Assembly: GCA_007922225.1 (NCBI GenBank)
Contig: ML679961.1
Coordinates: 69,792,890 to 69,856,889 of the forward strand
Direction of reading: 5' to 3'
DNA length: 64,000 nt
DNA from: Emydura subglobosa
Taxonomy: Eukaryota > Chordata > Testudines > Chelidae
This document shows positions 33,301 to 43,498 of the stretch, in pieces (position 1 is the first letter of the stretch; the number at the start of each line of letters is the position of its first letter). Below the pieces are notes generated by a model. That model did no database searches. It saw only the letters and a program-made list of their open reading frames with translations, and was not told the origin of the DNA. The translations under genes and the position numbers were made by a program.

Positions 33301-33306
33301 AACGTG
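33301..33306. repeat. Right 6-bp target-site duplication of the Polinton
   Basis: AACGTG, matching ACCGTG on the left flank at five of six positions. Confidence 0.7.
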
Positions 33307-34400
33307 GCATATTTGTGGTTGATTATATTGAAAACAATTGTTTTGGTTTCAGGGCTGACAGCTGGTTTGTTAGATTCCCAATGCTCTGTGATGTCTGCCC
33401 CATGATCTATTAGATCTCATGAAATTATTGTCTAGCACAAGAAGAAATGGAAGGATCTGTGAACAGGAAGAAACAGGCTTCACAGAAAGGGAGGTAGATT
33501 GTTGCACTGATCAGTGAAGGGGAAGGATGGCAAAGGCTAGAATAACAGAGCAAACAGTTGAGGGCTGGACAGGAAGCCCAGGGCAGTTTCACAAGAGGCT
33601 TCGCTGGCTTCCTCATTAAATAGACTCCACAGTAAATAGGATCAGAGGCTTAGGGAGATGGGCCTGCAGCAGAGATTGGATTACTCAGAGCAGAATTAAG
33701 TGAGGATAATCTCCAGACCAGCATCTGTCAGTCAGGACCAGATCACAGTACTTGTTAAATCCACCTGCCATTGGAGAGCTTTGATAACCCAGCATCCCTT
33801 CATAAAAGATGGCGGTCAAAAGGACTGTCTCTGAGGGATGGAGCAAAGGACATTGTGGTGTATTGAAAACTGTGTAAAAATTACACAATCTCTCTACATT
33901 TCAAGGGTTTTCCTGCTTTTGCTTGCAGGCTGTGGGACTCTGTAGGGAAGTGTGCAATCTAAGCCTAACAACAGTCAGTTTCCAAAGAGACAGCCTAGAG
34001 ACAGGTGGGGTGAGTTGTTCCTCTCTGTTTTAGGGAGCAGCCTGCTTTGTCTCTCACTGGTTTGGGCTTCCTAGGTGCTACCATTTTGAATTCTATGAAA
34101 AAAATAAAATCCTACTGCAACCTTCCAGCAAGCATATTTTGAGTTTTTATCTGACATCTGCTTCTATGCCATGAACATAACAGTCACCACCTCCTGCCCT
34201 CCAGCCCCCATCAAAACTGAGCTCCACGCTTCACTGATTTTGGGCTGTGACACCGATCGCCAATACTAAACATTTTAGTAATAGGGCACAATTTACAGAA
34301 GCAATTAACCCAACTGTGTCGATGCTGTCAGAGATTTGGTCTTTGCCCCCAAAATTTAGTCACCACCCAGTGCATGCAAAGGGAATCCCTTATGGGATTT
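33307..34400. other. No gene; unassigned
   Basis: Mixed sequence. An AAAAATAAAATCC stretch near 34,105 looks like a polyadenylation context, and its flanks suggest an LTR or LINE tail, but no boundaries were found. Confidence 0.35.
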
Positions 34401-34615
34401 GCTTGATCATACGGTGTTCAGACAATGGAGAAAGTAAGGTGTCTAATGCAAGGAGCATTGCCCCATTTTACAGATGGGAAAGCAGGTGAAGTTACTTGCC
34501 CAAGCTCACACAGAGAAAAGTCAATGGCAGAAATGGAGGCAAAGCCTAGGAATTCCTGAGTCCCAATCCAATGCTCAGTCCAGCCGACCGTGTTGGGCTC
34601 AGTCACTGGATCCAG
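34400..34615 (-). repeat. MIR-like SINE relic
   Basis: CCCATTTTACAGATGGGAAA followed by AAGTTACTTGCCCAAGCTCA and CACAGAGA are the central MIR core in antisense orientation. Divergence is high, as expected for this ancient SINE. Confidence 0.75.
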
Positions 34616-34669
34616 CCAATCTATTCTCAGTGCGGAATTCAATGAGGGAGGAGAGCTTCTAGGAGGCTA

Positions 34670-35254
34670 GTGTAATAACGAGGCTTACAAATTTACCCTT
34701 ATTGTGAACTTGTGTGTAAAGAGTGAAAGTTTAGAAAAATGTCAGAATAACTTGTTGATTGGAAAAGGTATGAAAAGAAAACGGAAAGACTAATTTAGTC
34801 CAAACAAAAAGAGCTCCTAATATAACTTAAGGACTGTATTAAGGTCATGCCTAGTAAACAAGAGAAGTGTGGGACCAGAAATCAATGAACCAAAATCGGC
34901 GTATAAGAAAATAGGCCTAAGTGGTGGACAAAACAAGGAAGGGTTGGGCTAGTCCACCATCCACTCCATTTTGGGACACTTAGAAATAAAAGACTGGTGG
35001 GGGCAGGGGAAGAATTAGTGGACATGAACACAATTACTGACTGAAAGTGGGGAAGGAACGAGTTTCATCATCATGGCTGCCATCCCCACTAGCTCCTGGG
35101 ACCCTCTGTAACACTGTTGAACCTTCATCAGACCAGGCCAGAGAGAGGGTCCCAGATGACATTGCCATTTTCACCACCTCTGGCTGACTCCCAGCCACCA
35201 CCTGGGATGTGAGACTCTCTCATCCCTCCTTGTGTGTCCTTTTCCTTCCCTACC

Positions 35255-35301
<47 letters not shown>

Positions 35302-36060
35302 TTTGCCTTTGGCTTAGGCAGTCAAGACTGTATATTTTGCAACATTGCTGTGAGCCTGTGACTGAAGAACCAGTTAAAAGCAATGCTTTTACAGCCCACT
35401 GTTGGTACAAGTTTGCGAGGCTTAGGCTGATAAGACCACGTGCCAGGCTTGTGTTTCTCCAGCAGTAAGGTTGCAAGTGAGTCAAAATCAGAGACAGAAG
35501 CTGCATTTTCTGGCTTTGCTGTTCTTTTCTCTCCCCTTCTATGTGTGTGCTCGGCTTGGTTGTTTTCTAGGAAATGGGATTGGACTTTAACAAACAGCAC
35601 TAACAACGACAGTTTCAGCCCATCTCACCTAACTTCTCCTCTTTTCCCAAAAAGGACAGTTATTACCATTGAAAAGACTGTCAGAGTGGGGTTTTCTCCT
35701 TGTAAAACCTCTCTCCCAGTAAAGGAAAAGGGAACAAGGGATGTTGTTAAAAGATAGCTTTACTCAGTGCTTGACATTTCAAATACTTAACTGTTTTTTC
35801 CTTCTTTTCTGTATCTTTAATAAAAGGTTTAAAGGATTTTTAATGTTGCATTTCCCATGATGCTAAGCATGACCAAGATCTCTGTACCCAAAACCCCAAC
35901 CTTGTTTCAAACTGTTAATGTTGGACATTGACTGTGTCATGTTAACACCCTGGACTCTCTGGGCCCCTACATTCCATTGAGATGAGTACAATAGGGCAGG
36001 TCAGACCTTGGCATAAATTAAGCCTTATGGCTGTTCTAATGTCCACAGGCTATTCATGAC
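34670..36060 (+). mobile_element. Possible LTR-like interspersed repeat
   Basis: A segment that I recall as a recurring interspersed sequence in turtle genomes. It has a pyrimidine-rich part with a (TC)n run, GGACTTTAACAAACAGCACT near 35,582, AAAAGGACAGTTATTACC near 35,650, and a polyadenylation context TCTTTAATAAAAGG with AATAAA at 35,819-35,824. TG...CA ends and target duplications were not located, so class and limits are uncertain. Confidence 0.35.
35256..35300. repeat. (TC)n microsatellite
   Basis: About 22 uninterrupted TC units. Frames across it encode Ser-Leu or Arg-Glu runs and are artefacts. Confidence 0.95.
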
Positions 36061-36114
36061 CCCTTCTCTCTGTCTCAGGTACTTATATCACCCACATCAC
36101 TGTGATATACCAGT

Positions 36115-36310
36115 GCCTGACAGTCTTTAAGGTATTTATCCTCACCACACCCTGGGAGGTAGGGGAGTGCTCTCATCCCCCATTTACAGACAGGGAACCA
36201 AGGCAGAGAGTCTAAGTGACTTGCCCAAAGTCATACCGGGTGTTTGTGGTAGAGCAAGAATTGAACGCAGGTCTCTCATAGCCCAGGCTAGCATTCTAAA
36301 CATGGGACCA
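36115..36310 (-). repeat. MIR-like SINE relic
   Basis: CCCCCATTTACAGACAGGGA, AAGTGACTTGCCCAAAGTCA and a GAATTGAACGCAGGTCT block give the antisense MIR core and flank in the correct order. Confidence 0.8.
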
Positions 36311-36380
36311 CCCTTTAGGGCCCTTGGGGGGATTAGTGGGCAGTGCACAGATCACTGAGTGCTGCAGTGTGCCCCACCTC

Positions 36381-36399
36381 CAACACTAGGGGGCAAAGA
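36381..36399 (+). promoter_or_regulatory. Possible CTCF-type motif
   Basis: AACACTAGGGGGCAAAG matches the CTCF core CACTAGGGGGCA well. It lies just after a MIR relic. Occupancy is unknown. Confidence 0.3.
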
Positions 36400-36994
36400 C
36401 AGGGCCAGGAGAGGGTACGGCACAGCCAGCAATAGCAGTCATTTGCCACCCAGGGATTTCACATGCCCATTTAGGGTAGCTTGATAGTCTGCTCCTGCAG
36501 AGCAAAGGTACAAAGGAGCCACGTCCGGAGCCAGGATCTCACCCCTTGCCTCTTATACAAAAGAAGGATATGAAATTTTTTGTATAATTGAATACCTGAA
36601 ACATAGGTGAACAAGGTGGCTCCCAAGCCTCAGCAGATCCCTGGAGAGTCAGATGACAAAAGTCGTTGGAAGCCTTTGAGCTGTAGGCCATTCCTGTAAC
36701 CCACCCATCAGCATGCTGGATGCCTGAGCCTGAGAGTTACAGTACATTGCGGGCTAGTGGAAGGTGCTGAAAGGGGACAGGAAGACTAAGCCACCATGGG
36801 GGGACATGGAGGTGTGAGGCTGAGATGGAGTGAGGAGTGACGGCAGAGGGCAGATGACACAGGAGCTCACACTGTGACACCATGGGGAGAAGAGCCAATG
36901 GTAGGAGAACCAGATGTCAAACTGGGGTAGCATGTGCAGCTGTGGGTCCCTCCCAGGATCAGAAGAAGACAGACTTGATCGTGGAGAGAGAAGA

Positions 36995-37262
36995 GGAGAA
37001 AAATAAAGGGAGGGCAACAAAAATAATCCTCACTTGGGAGGACGAGACAAATGAGGAGAGAACAAGGGAGCTAAATTTATACCATCTGGCAAGGAGGAGA
37101 CTCAGGGATGGGATAGCAGAATATAAATACCTTCGGGGAACATCTCAGCTAAGGAAGGGGACTTAGTCACAGGATCAGATGGCAGCAGGACAAGGAGAAA
37201 TGGATGTGAGTGAACAAAGCTGAAGTTCAGGGGAAAATTCTGAACAGGGCCAGCAAGTCCCT
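36995..37262 (+). mobile_element. CR1-like LINE fragment
   Basis: AGGGCAACAAAAATAATC begins a block that translates to E-E-R-T-R-E-L-N-L-Y-H-L-A-R-R-R-L-R within the open frame at 36,882-37,166. This is the C-terminal CR1 reverse-transcriptase signature. It becomes untranslatable after 37,166. Wording near AGGGAGCTAAATTTATA is shared with the copy at 3598-4015. Confidence 0.7.
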
Positions 37263-37675
37263 AGTTAGCATTTGCACTGTGCTGAATAAGGGGTACAGAG
37301 GAGACACTCTGGGAAATCAAGGGAAGTCCCATCACTGCAGAGATGCAAGAGCAGGTTAGATAAGGTGTTAGAGGGAGCAGGGAGAGGGTGCAGCCTGGAT
37401 GTCCATATGTCCCTAACATTTGTGATTCTATAGCACTGTTGGGTAGGGGCAGAGATCTATGTGATGCAGTGGCTGCCTGCTTCCTGGACAGTGGATATTT
37501 CATACGACAGAGAGCTCAGATGGTAGAACAGGATACCTGGACACGTCAACTCCTCCAGTTCTGCTTCATTTCTTGTTTTTTTTCTCTTATTTCCTGAGAG
37601 GAAATTATGCCTCTTGGGTTAGCTGTAGCTGGCTGCTTCCCCTCCCTTAGCACCCCCGCTTAGAGTGAAAAGGGC
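37263..37675. other. No gene or recognised repeat
   Basis: Mixed sequence between a CR1 fragment and a small DNA element. Nothing supportable. Confidence 0.35.
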
Positions 37676-37897
37676 AGATGACCACTCATCCCTTTTGTAT
37701 TAAAGCTGATCATAAGTATCCTTTTAAACATGAGACTGACGCATGATAATTGCATTGTGTACTTGAGGGTTGTAGAAATGTACACTTGAGAGAAAAATAC
37801 ACGAGTGTTTCCCTAAAATGTCCTTTAAGATAAAGCGTCATCCCTTATTTTTCCATGTGATTTTCCCTTATTTCCATCCAACAAATGTGGTCATCCT
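37676..37897. mobile_element. Possible short DNA element with GATGACCAC ends
   Basis: The left end AGATGACCAC and the right end GTGGTCATCCT are near-perfect inverted repeats 222 bp apart, resembling the TAGGGTGACC-type ends at 9375-9979. No clear 8-bp target duplication was found, so this is less secure. Confidence 0.4.
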
Positions 37898-39008
37898 CAG
37901 TGTGGCTGGCTTGGTGTTAGCATGAAAGAACTGTGAGGAAAGCACCAGAAGACTTTGCCCAGGAGGCCCTCACAGACCAGTCACCATTGGTGGAGGGCAG
38001 GGCATGTGCCCTGCGCTAGGTTAACACTGCTGACATCATTGGCCTCCCCACAGGGTTGGCACAGGGGAAAAAAACCCACCCAATAGATGGCAGGACTACC
38101 ACAGTGAAATTTGAGTGTATCAGCCAGAGGCTCCCACTGCTGCTTAGCCTCTCCCCGCTATCCTCCAAGGTGGTGAGTGCCTTATATCCACAACTTGGCC
38201 CAGCACACGCAGTGTGTTTGCAGCAGGCAGTTGCTTGCTAGAGAGCATACAAGCCTAACAGTATGGACTGCATCCCCTGGGAACACTGGTGTAACCTGAC
38301 ACAGGGGTCTAGTGAGGGGATATCTAGCTGCCTACAGGGCTTTTATAGATCTAGTGATGCTACCCTCAGAATCCTAGCTTCATGTCCCACTCCCACAAGC
38401 CAGTCTAGAGATACTGACTCATCCACCATGTCACCACCGAGTCAAACCCTTTGTTCTTCTTGCTGCACAAGTGCTAAAAAAGCCACCAGGTTCCAAACTT
38501 CCTCCGTTCCCCAAGCTCTCTGGGCAGAGGGTGACTGAGTGCAGGTGGATAAGGCTGGACTGGAGGGACGGCCTGTGCGTCAGAGAAGTTGGTTCAATAT
38601 CCATGGCCCATTCAGTCTTTGTTCTCTCTGGGGCTGCCCACCATTTGGGGACAGTCATATTGGTCATGTGTGTGACATGGGCATCTGGACTGAGACCAAC
38701 TCATTCCACACAGGATTCACTCATGAGCCACCACCTGTGAATGGCCAGCCCGGGCTGGACTGGAGCTGCTGACAAAAATGAAAGGCTCTGCAGCCTGTTA
38801 GCTAGATCCCTGAGCCAGGCAGCCAGTCCCCCTTAAGCTAATTTCTAAGAATCTGTGTTTCATTTGGAAACAGCTGGTCTGCTTCATGCTACTGGCCCCT
38901 TTTTCATTTTCAGCTGCAGACATGCTCACTAGTGCCCGCATAGGAAGTATTTCTACCTTACTGAACTCACAATCTCCCCAGTTCTGGGATGTCACTAGCC
39001 ATTATTGG
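37898..39008. other. No gene or recognised repeat
   Basis: Overlapping frames on both strands at 38,263-38,772 lack domains. Nothing supportable. Confidence 0.35.
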
Positions 39009-39143
39009 AGGCCGGGGTGATGGAACAACTTTTATAGCGGGGGCGCTGAGCCATTGAACCAAACTGCAAACCCTGTATACAATAGAAACCACTTTAAGCC
39101 AGGGGGTGTAGCAGCACCCCCTACACTCCTAGTTCCAGCACTT
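39009..39143. mobile_element. Short repeat with inverted ends (GTGATGGAAC / GTTCCAGCAC)
   Basis: A ~135-bp block begins GGTGATGGAACAACTTTTAT and ends CTAGTTCCAGCACTTA. It has an inner short palindrome, GGGTGTAGCAGCACCCC, near 39,105. It resembles a small nonautonomous DNA element. The flanks ATTATTGG and ATAATTGA only loosely suggest an 8-bp duplication. Confidence 0.4.
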
Positions 39144-39269
39144 ATAATTGAAAGTGCTTAAAGCAGTTATTAGTCTCCAGAAAGAGCCATCATGTATCTT
39201 CATAAAGATAACACTTATCATGCTAAGTTAATCTTCTCAAACAACTCCTGTAACAGGGCCTCAAATGGT

Positions 39270-39465
39270 TTTATAAACAGCAATGAAGTAAGCCTCAGAA
39301 CCTACCTGGGAGATAGGTCAGGATCATTATCCCCCTGTTACAGAAGGGGAAACTGAGGTACAGATTAGTAAAAGTGAGGATGCCATTAGCAGGGCTGGGA
39401 ACAGAACCCAGGATTCCTGACTCCTAGCCCCTACTCCAATCTACTATATGCAATTGCAACCATTT
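39270..39465 (-). repeat. MIR-like SINE relic
   Basis: CCCCTGTTACAGAAGGGGAA, ACTGAGGTACAGATTAG and GAACAGAACCCAGGATTCCT give the antisense MIR core followed by its upstream half. Confidence 0.82.
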
Positions 39466-39479
39466 TGAAACAAACAGAA

Positions 39480-41252
39480 GTCCTTCAACATTTGGAAATC
39501 TGACAGTGAAGCCAATAAAACAGGAGCATAAATTATAGCAGCCAATAAAAGAGAAATTAGAACAGCTACAACTGATTTCAAAGAGCAATTAGCTAAAGGT
39601 GGAAAAATAAAGAAATTCTTTAAGTGTATCAGAAGCAGGATGCCTGTGAAAGAATTGGTGGATCTGCTGAATCAACAGTGCTAAGGGGAGCAATTAAGGA
39701 AATTAAGGACATTTCTGAGAAGCTAAATGATTTATTTGCCTTAGTATTCACTGGTGAGAATGTTGGGGAGATTTACCCAGGTCCTTTTCTTTCCTGCTCA
39801 TAAAAGAAAGGTAGCCTCAGAGACTGTGGTATCAGAAGAAGAGGTGCTGGAGCAAACAGATAATTTTAAAAGGACAGACAGATAGACACCAGACCCAGAT
39901 CGTTTACACTGAAGAGCTCTGAAGGAGTTGAAATATAAAACTGAATTGGATTGGAGGGCAGCAAATGTTCTACATATACTAAAAATTAAAGGTTGTAAGG
40001 GTGATCTGGTGAGTTATAGACCAATAAATCTTACATTTACCTCATTACTCTTACTCATTACTCTTACTCATTACCTCATTATCATAGGAAGTTGTTGGAG
40101 GCCAAGAATTTAAGAAGGTTCAAAACAGGGTTGAACATTGTAACTGGGCTTGCCCCCACTAAGGCATCTTCCTGCATCCAACTGCAGCCATGCAGGCCTG
40201 TCCTACCTCAGTTTCCCCTACATTCCCTGGGGCTAATAAAGCTGCCCACCTTTTCCACCATGGATCAGACCAGATGGCCACCTCTGCCACCCAGGAAAGG
40301 AATGTTGTCCCTCTTAGAGTCCAATTCAAACCTGCTTCCCTGCATAATTTGTAAATGAAACCATTAGCAGATACCTCAGTGTAAGGTAACTCTCACAATC
40401 ACAGAGCAAAACATGTCACCATCTCCAGGCCACCCACCCAAGAGTCAACGACCCCTATATTCTTCCGTTCCTGTCCAGTCTATTCCTGGACCCCCGTGCC
40501 TCAGGCAAGTCTCACTGCTTCTTGGAACTCTTTGCCTGCAGCTCTCAGCTCAGATCTTCTGCTAGAGGATTCCCCTCAATGGTCCATTCCCCAGGCCCCT
40601 TGACCCTTTTGCCTGCGAGTTCTTCCTCTGCTGAGCCTGTGCTCATCGGAGCTTTCCTCCAGAATTAACCCTCCTTTCCCAGGCTTAGCCTACCCTGACT
40701 GAGCTGGTTCTCTCCTTTTACATAGGGTCAGCCTTTGTGGCAGCTTTCTACCCAGCTCCGGCCAGTTTTCTCTAACAGTCCTTATCAATCCTCTGTGCCA
40801 GCTCTTTTCACCAGCATCTCCCCACCACTTCTCTTTCAGTCTCATGTAGCAAATAACTCTCATCAGCTCCCTGCTGCTCCTTCCTGGGTCTTTATAGGGG
40901 CCAGAAGCCCTTTACCAGACCCCACTGGGAGGCAACAAATGATTCTTACTTAATGAGGCCAGTCATCCTGTGATGGACATTTACATGGGTAACAAGACTC
41001 TCCTCAGTAACAATTAGTGACAACACATCTTAGAAGGGACATTAAACCTGGTGCTTCACAGCTCCAGTTGGTCCATCGTCCATCGGGTTGGTCCATCGGG
41101 ATGAGAACTCCTCTGGGGGCAGATTGTCCCCCATCAGCCTACTGTGGGGTTTTACACCAGCCTTTGAAGCATCTGGGACTGGGCACTGTCCAAGACAGGA
41201 TACTTGGTGAGATGGAACTCAGTTCTGATCCAGTCTATCAGTTCCTATGGTT
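39480..41252 (+). mobile_element. CR1 LINE, deleted internally and split by an insertion
   Basis: 39,480-40,060 carries broken frames of the CR1 linker and fingers region, ending with G-D-L-V-S-Y-R-P-I-N-L near 40,000-40,030. A short tandem TTACTC stretch follows, and then at about 40,084 the CR1 3' region (GTTGTTGGAGGCCAAGAATT, TTAAGAAGGTTCAAAACAGG) up to ~40,136. It resumes near 40,972 with GGACATTTACATGGGTAAC, TAGAAGGGACATTAAACC and TTGAAGCATCTGGGACTGG and ends near 41,252 (ATCAGTTCCTATGG). Most of the reverse transcriptase is deleted. Confidence 0.8.
40137..40971. mobile_element. ~835-bp LTR-like block inserted in a CR1
   Basis: It sits exactly where the CR1 3' region is interrupted, flanked by TTGAACAT on the left and ATGGACAT on the right (a likely 5-7-bp target duplication). 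It begins TGTAACTGGG. The reverse complement has a TATAAAGACCCAGG element near 40,895-40,905, and the forward strand has AATAAA near 40,237. It resembles a solo LTR, but orientation and family are unresolved and a clean terminal CA is missing on the right. Confidence 0.45.
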
Positions 41253-41804
41253 TTATCTGGAGTTATTGGAGTTAGGTGCTGGAATCTGTTGGGTTCATTT
41301 TGCTTCATTAAATCAAGTGCTAAAATTTCATGGGGGCAAAGGAACCCTGAAGATTCTGCCCATCTAGAAGGAGTGATTGGAAGGGAAAGATAGCCACTAG
41401 GAAGGTCTCACAGGCAGCACAAAAGACAAAAAAAAGGACAAAAAATTGGATAGTTTAAAAAAAAGGACAAAATATGTACTCATTTTCTGAGGACTGATTC
41501 TGCTGAAATAAAAAAAGTAGATAAAAATAAATGTTTACAGGGTTTTTTGGCAATGCAAATAAAAAAATAAATAGAAAATATTAGGTTTTTTGTGTAACCA
41601 CCTGAGCACCATGTCCAACTGCAGAGCTACATGTGTAGTGTTCCTGAGTGTAGCCTTGGTCAGGTACGAGCATACAAAACAAAGTTATTAAAAAACAGAC
41701 TGTCCAAGAGTGAGAGACTTGCTGATCCCAGGGAGAATTTCACACTGCGAGAATAGTCTCCCAGCCTTGTTACAAAAAAATCTCAGCAGGTGAATGGCAG
41801 GAGT
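41253..41804. other. No gene; A-rich tract
   Basis: 41,420-41,600 is A-rich, with repeated AAAAGGACAAAA and AAATAAAAAA words. It may be tail sequence of a retroelement. No boundaries could be fixed. Confidence 0.35.
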
Positions 41805-42075
41805 TTGGTTCCGGCCTCACAGGGTACGTACGTCTCACTGTCGGTGCCCGTTGACTTGAGCTTGCAGGACTCAGGCGAAGGGGCTGTTTCATTGCATGTA
41901 GATGTTCAGGCTTGGGCTGGAGCTGGGCTCTAGGACCCTGAGAGGTGGAAGAGTCTCGGCAAGCCTGAATGTCCACATCACTATTAAACAGCCCCTTAGC
42001 CCAAATCCCAGGAGCCTGAGTCAGCTGGCATGGACCAACTGCGGGTGTCTAATTGCAATATAGATGAACCCACAA
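41805..42075. mobile_element. Palindromic (foldback) nonautonomous element
   Basis: Left-arm text GAAGGGGCTGTTTCATTGCA and GATGTTCAGGCTTG reappears in reverse complement on the right (CAAGCCTGAATGTCC, TTAAACAGCCCCTTAGCCC), centred near 41,945. Outer arms ACTTGAGCTTGCAGGACTCA and GAGCCTGAGTCAGCTGGCA also pair. The element can fold into a ~270-bp imperfect hairpin. It is related in wording to the outer element at 9336-10,150. Confidence 0.65.
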
Positions 42076-42149
42076 AGCTGAAGCGGTGACAGCTACAGGT
42101 GACAGGACCAAATCCCTAATATACAGAGGTGCAGTCAGAGGTTCAAAGT

Positions 42150-42290
42150 CAGGTAAAACATGACCTGCAGCCCCCCCTGCTATTCCAGTCTCAGGCTCCC
42201 CCCACACAGTCCTGTTGATGCACCTGAGTCCTGACCTGCAGTCCCCTAGCTATTCCATTCCTCAGCCTTTCTTAGCAAGTGGCTGCTGCC
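42150..42290 (-). repeat. ~60-bp-unit interspersed repeat, copy 4
   Basis: In reverse complement: GGACTGCAGGTCAGGACTCA followed by GGTGCATCAACAGGACTGTG, and GGAATAGCAGGGGGGCTGCA followed by GGTCATG. Two units match copies 1-3. Confidence 0.5.
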
Positions 42291-42947
42291 ACATTAAGTG
42301 CTGCTTTGTGATAGCTACAGCTGGAGAATATTGTAAAATGAGAAAGCCCTAAAATCATTTTCATTTGTGATGAAATTCAGGTTTGAAGCCAGGTCTGCAG
42401 AGGTAAAAGGTGAATTCATTAACACCTTACCCCTTTCCCTCTTGCCATCCTCTTGGGAAAAGAAATTTGAAAGGCATCTGACATTTCTCTTTGGCTCTCA
42501 TCTGATACAAAATTATTTCTCATTATAGGGAGAAGATTCTACTTTCCTCTTTCACAGAAACCTGGTGACTCTGGACTTGACCTAATCCCATGGTTCATCT
42601 CGCTAAATACAAGACAAGACTCAGGTTATTACACTGGGAATATTACATCCCTGCTTGGTTGCCAACCTCCCCTCTGAGAACTAATATCTTCCCATTATCT
42701 GTCTCCTTTCTAATGTGTAAATTTAACGGAGGAACAAAGAGCTGTGTGGAAGGTGAGAGCCAGCTGGGCTGTGTGAGACGGGGCTTTGAGAGCTGCCTGC
42801 AAAGCAGCTTCCAAAAATATACACCCAGGCTAGAAGCGTGTGTTGCGAGCTGAGGATCAGGAGAGCAGGGAGCGGCCACAATCAGAATTCTGAAGTGACA
42901 TATGGTCGATAAACTGGACCATTTGTCATCTGGGAACTAGCGTAGCC
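42291..42947. other. No gene or recognised repeat
   Basis: Mixed sequence left of a hAT-like element. Nothing supportable. Confidence 0.35.
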
Positions 42948-43498
42948 CAGTGGCATACCATGGCTCTCCAATACCCGGGGGCCATATTTACATTAGCGCC
43001 TCCTGTCTGCAGCGCCCTGCGGGGAGGGAGTCTGCAGGCCCGTGTCCTGCTCTCTCCCATTCTTTTCCCATTGGTGGCGGCAGCAGCACCTCGCGGGGGG
43101 AGGATCTGCAGGCCCGTGTCCCGCTCTCCCCCACTTCTCCCCTGTTGGCATCAGCAGTGCTCTGTGCAGGGGGTCTGGGGGCCCGTGTCCTGCTCTGCCC
43201 CACTCCCTCCCATCAGTGGTGGCAGCAGCAGTGCCCCACCGGGCGGGGTGGAGGGGGGAGGAAGGAAGAGGAAGGGTCTGCGGTCTGTTTCCGCTCTCCC
43301 CCCGCTGTGAGGGTGGCGGGGGCTGCCTGGCAGTGGGGGGTGAGGGGATGACGAGCTGTGGCCCCTGCGGCTCCCTCCTTGAGCCCAGTGCAGGGGCGGA
43401 GGAGCCAGGCGGTGGGGCAGCTCCTCCTCCGAAGGTCTGGCCAGCACCACTCCCCAGGCCAATACCCGGGGGCATAGCCCCCCCTCGGTATACCACTG
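42948..43498. mobile_element. hAT-like nonautonomous element with internal ~75-bp tandem units
   Basis: The ends CAGTGGCATACC and GGTATACCACTG are near-perfect inverted repeats of the hAT CAGTGG type. The flanks GCGTAGCC (42,940-42,947) and GAGTAGCC (43,499-43,506) form an 8-bp target duplication with one mismatch. Inside, three GC-rich units of about 70-75 bp repeat GCAGGCCCGTGTCC/GGGGCCCGTGTCC followed by TGCTCT..CCC and ATCAGTGGTGGCAGCAGC-like text (near 43,033, 43,108 and 43,180). There is no transposase. A 285-codon plus-strand frame (43,042-43,899) and a 196-codon minus-strand frame through this region result from the GC-rich tandem units. Confidence 0.82.
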
